From Oscillospiraceae bacterium (GTDB lineage: Bacteria; Bacillota; Clostridia; Oscillospirales; Oscillospiraceae): DNA of 64,000 nt. The stretch lies in contig SVLR01000004.1 in assembly GCA_015067785.1 (NCBI GenBank), positions 1 to 64,000 of the forward strand. Direction: 5' to 3'. The notes beneath the pieces are model-generated. The model was given only the letters and a program-made list of their open reading frames with translations, was not told the origin of the DNA and ran no database searches. How positions within the stretch are numbered: position 1 is the stretch's first letter; each line of letters opens with the position of its first letter. The position numbers and the translations under genes are program-made. Positions 57,427 to 64,000 of the stretch are shown piece by piece.

Positions 57427-57649
57427 TTTGTCATCATTCAAAAATAATTTTTTTCGTGGAAAAATTATTATTAGGTTTGATTATAAAGACTTTCGGTATT
57501 GATGCTGTAATTTCTTTTATCAAAAACCACAATCCGCATTCGAAACAACATCCATAAGTGCTGACATTCTCTCACATCAATGCAGATAGCACCTCGAACA
57601 CCGATGCCTTTTGTCTTGGTTTATAGGTCGTTAAGCACAATACAGAAAA

Positions 57650-57682
57650 AGCCTGAAACGACTAATAAATCGTTTCAGGCTT
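57650..57682. terminator. Terminator hairpin agcctgaaacgactaataaatcgtttcaggctt
   Basis: 11-bp stem in an intergenic region. Confidence 0.7.
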
Positions 57683-57838
57683 CACTATATACTTCATTAA
57701 AACGAAAGCTCTAATTCTTAATCAGCAGTAAACTTGCCGCTGTCGCAGACCAACCCACCTTGCGGGTGTTTTTATCTGGGAGTAGAATCTCTATCTTACT
57801 GTCAATCTTTATGGACTCGTTGGCAGGCACACGATTGC

Positions 57839-59284
57839 TTATCTTACGATTACATACTCAATGCCAAGGACTTTTGCAATCTTGGCGATGGTATCTGCGT
57901 GGTGACCAACGCCCAAGGCATAGTGATGTGTCGGACCTTCCATAACCCATTTCTTGATGAAATCCCGTGTATTGGGCTCAAAGAAGCCTCTGGTATTGGT
58001 GTTTCCGGTAGGTGGAATGGGTCCTTTCTTGGAATAACCCTCACCGATCACAAACTTAAACTCTCCGTGGGCATTTTGGGTTATGCCCAGCATCGTGATC
58101 GGGCCTTCTTTGATCTTAAATTCAACGGAAGCACCGCTGCCGGGCTTTCCGTGGAATTTGGAAAGGCTGCGCAAAATGGGTTTTCCATCGGCAATGGCGA
58201 TGTGGTGGGGGCCATCGTGACCAACCAAAATGAAATCCTCATTAAAGTCAAAGGGGTGGAACTCCGCAAAGCTGCCGCCAATGTTAAGTCTGTCCATGAT
58301 CAGCATTGCAACGCAGGTCTTCAGATCAAACTCACCGCACATCGGGATACCCTGAGCGTTGAGGATAGAGTTGCCTACGATAAAGGAGGTGGCCACTTCC
58401 CGCTGGATAGAGCCTTCAATGCCCTCATAATAGTACGCAAGACCGGTTAGCTTGTACTTTTCTACAAAGCGATCCAATGCTGCTGCGCCGTGGGCCGCTC
58501 TGTGCAGATCCGCATCCGTCAGCTTCATCGTAACCGGATCGCTCTTGGGATCAGGTGTTTCAAATTCCTGCAAAATCAGTTCTTTTTTCGCTTCAATTTC
58601 CTCAGGTGTAACCTTCTGATATTCTTTGACGACATCATCAATTTCCAAAAGCGGCACATGCAGGCCAAAGGCAGCGGAAACGGCAGTAGGATCGGCGTGC
58701 ATATCGTACATAGACTCTAAAACGTGTCCCATAAGACCGATGCGTGCGCCCTTTAGATCGTGCAGAACCTTTGCAATATCGCACCATTGTGCCAGTTCCT
58801 GCTGCGCCTTTTCATCTTCGTAAAGGTGTCCGATAACAACATCCGTGACCGGTCTCTTTAACCGGATAGCGACACCGGTAAACTCAGGAACAGAGCAGAT
58901 ATTGTCATTCTCCAGCTGCATAAAGGTGGAGGCCTTTGTATAATCGAGGCCCTTCCGGGGCTGCAGCGCCAGCAGGATGATGGGGGTAGATGTGTTCTGC
59001 ACAATGGGGGCAAACACAGAGGATGTGGCATATGTGATCATATTGCAGATAATGAGATCCACCTTGTCGGCATTTATACGGTCGGCCGTCTCAAAAGCTG
59101 CCGTATTCGAGCCAATGATGCCATAATCCAAAACGGTTACATCATTGCTTTCAACCAACGCAACCGTCTGTGCGTGATAATTGTTTAAGGATTCCTCTAA
59201 GCCCTCAAACTGCCGAAAATACACCTCGTGAACAACCGAGAAAAACGCAATTCTTGCTGTGCGTTCCGTTTTGCGTGCGATCAT
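57839..59284 (-). CDS. L-arabinose isomerase-like protein
   Basis: LIICNMITYATSSVFAPIVQ; LYEDEKAQQELAQWCDIAKVLHDLKGARIGLMGHV; GEFDLKTCVAMLIMDRLNIGGSFAEFHPFDF; GPTHHYALGVGHHAD. Confidence 0.85.
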   Translation of the reverse strand: MIARKTERTARIAFFSVVHEVYFRQFEGLEESLNNYHAQTVALVESNDVTVLDYGIIGSNTAAFETADRINADKVDLIICNMITYATSSVFAPIVQNTSTPIILLALQPRKGLDYTKASTFMQLENDNICSVPEFTGVAIRLKRPVTDVVIGHLYEDEKAQQELAQWCDIAKVLHDLKGARIGLMGHVLESMYDMHADPTAVSAAFGLHVPLLEIDDVVKEYQKVTPEEIEAKKELILQEFETPDPKSDPVTMKLTDADLHRAAHGAAALDRFVEKYKLTGLAYYYEGIEGSIQREVATSFIVGNSILNAQGIPMCGEFDLKTCVAMLIMDRLNIGGSFAEFHPFDFNEDFILVGHDGPHHIAIADGKPILRSLSKFHGKPGSGASVEFKIKEGPITMLGITQNAHGEFKFVIGEGYSKKGPIPPTGNTNTRGFFEPNTRDFIKKWVMEGPTHHYALGVGHHADTIAKIAKVLGIEYVIVR

Positions 59285-59352
59285 AGAAAGACCTCTCTTT
59301 TTGTTTGTTATTTATAATAAGGATGCCGCTACAATTATGTTATTTTTGGGGG

Positions 59353-59505
59353 TTAATTAAACCACTTGTCCCAGCCGTTCCAATCGCCGTCCTGGTTTTC
59401 TGTTACATCGAAGCCAAGAAAGGAATCCTGATCATTGAAGGCCAGCTTTTCTTCTGCTGCAAATCGCACGATCTCCGCCTCAGGTGTTACATAGGTCTCG
59501 CGCAT
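59353..59505 (-). CDS. 50-aa conserved small peptide, copy 2
   Basis: Reverse-strand ORF MRETYVTPEAEIVRFAAEEKLAFNDQDSFLGFDVTENQDGDWNGWDKWFN* with strong AAGGAGGTGG RBS; 37/50 identical to 33902-34054. Confidence 0.83.
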   Translation of the reverse strand: MRETYVTPEAEIVRFAAEEKLAFNDQDSFLGFDVTENQDGDWNGWDKWFN

Positions 59506-59575
59506 TCTCTCCACCTCCTTACATTATTTATCATTCGCTATGTTATATTATAGAAAATCGTTTCTCCGTTGCTGT

Positions 59576-61957
59576 TTATTCTGCAAATTCCGCAATGATA
59601 TTCACAATATCTTCTTTTTCTATAAGGGCATACGGAATATAATTACCAGCAATCGTATTGCCGTTTACATTAAGCTTACGGATTTTACCTTTGCAACCAT
59701 TTACCGTGAGATGACATTTCTTCCCTCTGTATATTCTTGTCATTTCAAAGCCATTCCAGTTATCAGGAATGCATGGATCTATTACAATGCCGTCATAGTC
59801 CGCACGGAAACCCAAAATATACTGTGTTACCGCATAATACATCCATGAGGCCGTTCCTGTTAACCACGAATTGGAACCTGCTCCATATCTTTCGTGGGAG
59901 GGGCCAAGCATCGCAGATGCATATACATAGGGTTCAATTAGTGTCGTTTGTGATATATCATTTCTTCTGCACGGCAGGGTTGCTTTGTATGCACGAAATG
60001 CATCGTTATTTCTCTTGAGCATTGCCTGGGCGATTACTGCCCAGGTACTTGCATGACAAAACACACCGCCATTTTCCTTAATACCACTATGAAGCGGGAA
60101 AAACTTTTTATTTACTCTGTCATAACCCGCCGATGCAGGATAATGAGAAATATATCCAAGCTCGCACATCAAATATTTATTCACATTATCAAAAGCGCTT
60201 TGCGCTTCTTCTTCAGTCGGCAGGTGGGACAATACTGCCCACGACTGAGGATTCAGGAATATTTTGTTTAATTCATCGTCATCCGTTCCATATTTTTCGC
60301 CCTCATCTGTGAACGCGCGAATAAACCACTTGCCATCCCACAACTGCTTATAATTGCCTTTGCACCATTCATAGTATTTCGTGAGATAGCTGGTATCTCT
60401 GCCCATATGCGTAAGCAGTTCCTTTAACTGATATGCCGCAGTCGCAGCCTGGAAGAACACAAATGCACTTTCTGCTTTGCCGCCTTTGCCAATAGCAGCG
60501 AGACTGTCATTCCAGTCATTGAGCAGAAACAGCGGAATGTCGTGAACGCCCGTGTTGTTTCTGGTAAACTCCAGACCTTTGATAAGGTGCTCTAAAACAG
60601 TTCCTTCGCCGCCATCATCATAAGGAACAAGTTCGTCCAGGAAATCATAATCCCCTGTTTCTTTTATATATGCACACACCGAATACACAGACCACAAATG
60701 GTCATCTGAACGGTCTCCGCCTTTCGTTTCTCCGGTTGCAGGATAAAGCACAGCCTTTGCATTGCCATTGGAACGTTGAATTTTCAGGAGCGTTTTGATT
60801 CTTTCCTTTGCTTTTTGGGGCAGAACATGCATAATGCCCAGCACATCCTGCATGCTGTCTCTGAAGCCCCAGCCTCTGTCAGAACCTCTTTCATAGAACG
60901 AAACAAATCTTGACCAATTAAATGTGGTGTGGCACTGATAAGCATGCCATATGTTAATCATTTTGTTTACATCTTCATCGGGAGTTTTTATCTGACACGC
61001 TCCTAAATGCGATTCCCATCTATTCTTTATAGCAAGCAGATCTTTCTCAACATTTTCCAATTTCAATGCTTCTGCAACCGTTTGCTCTATTGTGTCAGGA
61101 TCTTTTGTTGCACCAACAATCACAAGAAAATGTTTTTCTTCATCCGCATCAAGCGCAAGCGGGCAAGAAAAAGCGCCGCACGCCTGATCCGCATTGATAG
61201 GCGTATTGGAACAAACACCGTTCTCAACAGCAATCGGATTTTGTTCATTTCTGAATGAACCAATGAAGCTGTCTCTATGACAATCGTAGCCGTCAATATC
61301 CAATGTTGTGCTCATAAAGCCAAAAAGCGGTCCGCAATTATTGAATTCAGGCGCAGAATCAAACACAATTGTTTTGTTTTCACAAGTACATGTCATGAAA
61401 TATCTTGCCCATTCCATCATATTGTCAATATGACCATCGTGATGTGCAAATTCAATATACGGAAATAATTTAAGCTTTCTATTTTCTCCTGATAGGTTTT
61501 TAAGTTTACAGCTCCAGACTTCATAACTCTTATCAACGGGTATATACACTGTCATTTCAGATTTTAAGCCTAAGTATTCACCCTTGATCGTGGTATAGGA
61601 AAGACCATGTCTACACTCATAAAAATCCGGCTTTTTCATAACCGGTTGCCAAGTAGGCGAATAATACTCGCCACTGATCATATCCTTGATGTATATATAT
61701 CTTCCCGGTCTATCGACAGGCATCGCATTATAACGATATCTTGTCAATCTTCTTTTTCCGGGATCCCCATCAAAAAGGAGTCCACCGCCATTATTGGAAA
61801 TAAAGCTTCCGAAAGTGCCAAAACCAAGATAATTTATCCACGGAGTGGGTGTATCCGGTCTTGTTATAACATATTCCTTATTATCTACATCAAAGTAACC
61901 GTATTTTTCAGTTGGTTTCAAAATATTATTGTTCAAAATACTGTCCTCCCTTATCAA
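59576..61957 (-). CDS. GH94 glycoside phosphorylase (cellobiose-phosphorylase-like)
   Basis: YFDVDNKEYVITRPDTPTPWINYLG; RGSDRGWGFRDSMQDVLG; LYPATGETKGGDRSDDHLW; FLLNDWNDSL. Confidence 0.92.
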   Translation of the reverse strand: MIREDSILNNNILKPTEKYGYFDVDNKEYVITRPDTPTPWINYLGFGTFGSFISNNGGGLLFDGDPGKRRLTRYRYNAMPVDRPGRYIYIKDMISGEYYSPTWQPVMKKPDFYECRHGLSYTTIKGEYLGLKSEMTVYIPVDKSYEVWSCKLKNLSGENRKLKLFPYIEFAHHDGHIDNMMEWARYFMTCTCENKTIVFDSAPEFNNCGPLFGFMSTTLDIDGYDCHRDSFIGSFRNEQNPIAVENGVCSNTPINADQACGAFSCPLALDADEEKHFLVIVGATKDPDTIEQTVAEALKLENVEKDLLAIKNRWESHLGACQIKTPDEDVNKMINIWHAYQCHTTFNWSRFVSFYERGSDRGWGFRDSMQDVLGIMHVLPQKAKERIKTLLKIQRSNGNAKAVLYPATGETKGGDRSDDHLWSVYSVCAYIKETGDYDFLDELVPYDDGGEGTVLEHLIKGLEFTRNNTGVHDIPLFLLNDWNDSLAAIGKGGKAESAFVFFQAATAAYQLKELLTHMGRDTSYLTKYYEWCKGNYKQLWDGKWFIRAFTDEGEKYGTDDDELNKIFLNPQSWAVLSHLPTEEEAQSAFDNVNKYLMCELGYISHYPASAGYDRVNKKFFPLHSGIKENGGVFCHASTWAVIAQAMLKRNNDAFRAYKATLPCRRNDISQTTLIEPYVYASAMLGPSHERYGAGSNSWLTGTASWMYYAVTQYILGFRADYDGIVIDPCIPDNWNGFEMTRIYRGKKCHLTVNGCKGKIRKLNVNGNTIAGNYIPYALIEKEDIVNIIAEFAE

Positions 61958-61969
61958 TCCATTTTTTAT

Positions 61970-63190
61970 TTATTCTGTTTCTTTTGGCGCCATGATGCTT
62001 TTATAAAGCTTAATGCTTAAAAGGACTTCGACTAACGCGATCAGGAACATTATGACCATCACCACAAACATTGGGTATTTCAGGAGAATGGCAGAGAACG
62101 AAAGTCCCATTCCTGCAGTTCCTACCTTTACGCCAAACTCCAGCACTGTCAGCAGGGTCTGGTGCTGCTGCTTCGGTGTGTTTTCAAATATGGTATCTTG
62201 CATAAAGAGTCTGAAAGGATCTCTTGCAAAAAGAATAATGATATATCCAACAGCCATCACAACGATCTTGGCAAATATCAGCGGTATAAAGGAACCAAAA
62301 AAGATAAAGCCTATAGCTAAACAAAGCAATACCGGCAAGGCTACGCCCAGCGTTTTCTGATGCTTTTCATACAGCTTTGCAAATACCACATTGGAGAGCA
62401 CGCGGATAATACGGGAAATGCAAACAATTGCGCCTACAATAAGGGCCGTTTCCTCTATATTGAAACTCAAAACTACATACTCCTGGATAAATAGTTTCCC
62501 CTGCGATTGCCCCATATAACAAGAAGATATAAAAACGCAATAAACGATAATTGCCAAAATAATGAGCTTACTGTAATGGATTTTGACCTTTTCGTGTTTT
62601 TTGCTCACAATTGGGATTCTGTCATAATCCGAATAATCCTTCATAAAAAACGACAGCAAAAAACCTATGGCACAAGTCGCAATACAGCCAAACATCGGCA
62701 GATAGTTATTGAGGTTAAACATCAGGCTTGCCACGAAGGAAATCACCATTGTAACTACAGCATAGACGGTGTTTGCCGCTGTTCTTATTCGCACAAAATC
62801 ATTGCGTTTTCCAACCAAATCTAAGTTATTTTCAAGTATCACGTAAGATGCTGTACGGAAAATAACTGCAATATCGTGAAAAAGCCTGCCCAGTAAAACG
62901 AGATAATAGTTTTTTCCAAAGGTAATCAATATAGATGATAGCAAAAGGCACAAGCCACCAATGCGCACAGAGTTGGTGTTTCCAATACGCTTTATGATAA
63001 AGAGAACCGGAAACTGAAGCACAATGCAAGCAAATTGTGAAATAGAAGTAACAGAAACGATCTGCGCTGCGGAAAAGTTTTTGACCTGCGTCAAAAACAA
63101 GGTGTCTATAGCAATATAAAACAGAAGATCCGCCGTAAATCCGGAATACCACGGGTACAGTGTTATAAATCGCTTGATTTTGTTGTTCAT
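61970..63190 (-). CDS. MFS transporter
   Basis: About 12 hydrophobic segments; architecture of MFS sugar-type permeases (FITLYPWYSGFTADLLFYIAIDTLFLTQVKNFSAAQIV). Confidence 0.85.
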   Translation of the reverse strand: MNNKIKRFITLYPWYSGFTADLLFYIAIDTLFLTQVKNFSAAQIVSVTSISQFACIVLQFPVLFIIKRIGNTNSVRIGGLCLLLSSILITFGKNYYLVLLGRLFHDIAVIFRTASYVILENNLDLVGKRNDFVRIRTAANTVYAVVTMVISFVASLMFNLNNYLPMFGCIATCAIGFLLSFFMKDYSDYDRIPIVSKKHEKVKIHYSKLIILAIIVYCVFISSCYMGQSQGKLFIQEYVVLSFNIEETALIVGAIVCISRIIRVLSNVVFAKLYEKHQKTLGVALPVLLCLAIGFIFFGSFIPLIFAKIVVMAVGYIIILFARDPFRLFMQDTIFENTPKQQHQTLLTVLEFGVKVGTAGMGLSFSAILLKYPMFVVMVIMFLIALVEVLLSIKLYKSIMAPKETE

Positions 63191-63213
63191 AATGTACGTT
63201 TCTTTGTATTTCT

Positions 63214-64000
63214 TCAACCACTGTAATAAGTTGCAGAATATTTCTTATGTGCCACTACAATTGGAACATCCGAAATAAATCTGATGGCAAAATTCGCGTT
63301 CTCCGGGACGCCTCTTTCTTTCAAGGACATCCAGTTAAAGTACATAAAATCTCCGTCAACATCACCGCCAACCACACAAATGCTTTTGTAAGATAACGGC
63401 GGGATTTGCGCCTTTATATGCCTGACATTACGGTCCTTTTCTTCAAAAAACAGCTCGATATTCACCATAGTCGGCATATGGGTCGTGTTGATAAACTGAA
63501 ACACAAGGTCTTCTTCCCTGCCGGTATTGAGCCCCGTGTATATCCACGTCCTTGCACCGGCACTGTTCTGCCCTGCGGTATAGTTACGCCTAAGAACATT
63601 TTTGCCCTCCGGGGCAGGTGTGTAGGGCAAAAGCAGGGTTCTTGTGGTGTCCCCTGTGATCATCTCGTCAATATCCATATCCTGCATAAGAAATTTTGTA
63701 CCTTCCTTAAAGGCGCAGAATACTGTGTAGGCATTATAATCGGATACCGGGAGCAGGCAGACAGAAGGCTTTATGTACCTGTAGCCCTTGATCTCCGCTT
63801 CTGCCGTACCGCTTTGGAATCCGTGATGGGGCACTTGGAGGATGTCTGATTTCAGATACTGCCCATATTTTTCCGCAAGGCGGGTCTCACTAAAAGCAGC
63901 ATCCGCGCACCAAAGAATTACCTGTCCGCCAAGCTCCATACGGATGATGACAGATGTGGCGTTAATATTCTGCGAGCGGTGAATGGTATCATCTATGCTT
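63214..64000 (-). CDS. Metallo-beta-lactamase-fold protein, C-terminal part (continues beyond the window)
   Basis: SDILQVPHHGFQSGTAEAEIKGYRYIKPSVCLLPVSDYNAY; frame open to base 64000 (SIDDTIHRSQNINATSVIIRMELGGQVILWCADA). Confidence 0.7.
   Translation of the reverse strand, partial: SIDDTIHRSQNINATSVIIRMELGGQVILWCADAAFSETRLAEKYGQYLKSDILQVPHHGFQSGTAEAEIKGYRYIKPSVCLLPVSDYNAYTVFCAFKEGTKFLMQDMDIDEMITGDTTRTLLLPYTPAPEGKNVLRRNYTAGQNSAGARTWIYTGLNTGREEDLVFQFINTTHMPTMVNIELFFEEKDRNVRHIKAQIPPLSYKSICVVGGDVDGDFMYFNWMSLKERGVPENANFAIRFISDVPIVVAHKKYSATYYSG

Overview
The window looks like a chromosomal segment from a gut-type Clostridia/Oscillospiraceae bacterium. That taxonomy is inferred from gene families, codon style and repeat style; no search was run. 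From left to right: (1) the N-terminal end of an IS1182-like transposase at the left edge, then BspA-type leucine-rich-repeat surface ORFs; (2) an operon pairing an Old-Yellow-Enzyme-type Fe-S flavoprotein with aconitase X large and small subunits; (3) an accessory zone with an AP2-domain protein, YwaF-like membrane protein, pcp, FAD-Rieske oxidoreductase, several MITE-like inverted-repeat elements, a stand-alone tyrosine recombinase, a TasA/CalY-like surface protein with an internal duplication, and a two-gene operon encoding a small membrane protein plus a 1270-aa NACHT/STAND-like NTPase with a TPR-like C-terminus; (4) a leftward purine biosynthesis cluster (purE-C-F-M-N-O-H-D-L-guaB) with a divergent guaA that lacks the glutaminase domain; (5) a large fructan-utilisation locus with three GH32 enzymes, two multi-domain repeat proteins, ABC transporter genes, a LacI regulator, an MsmK-type ATPase with a coiled-coil insertion, and two LacI-type operators; (6) a second carbohydrate block with AP-endonuclease-family epimerase, AraM-like G1P dehydrogenase, arabinose-isomerase-like protein, GH94 phosphorylase, MFS transporter and a metallo-beta-lactamase-fold protein. 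The strongest candidates for something undescribed are the NACHT/STAND operon, a pair of 50-aa paralogous peptides (about 74% identical, absent from the ORF track) flanking the carbohydrate region, and the OYE-aconitase X operon.
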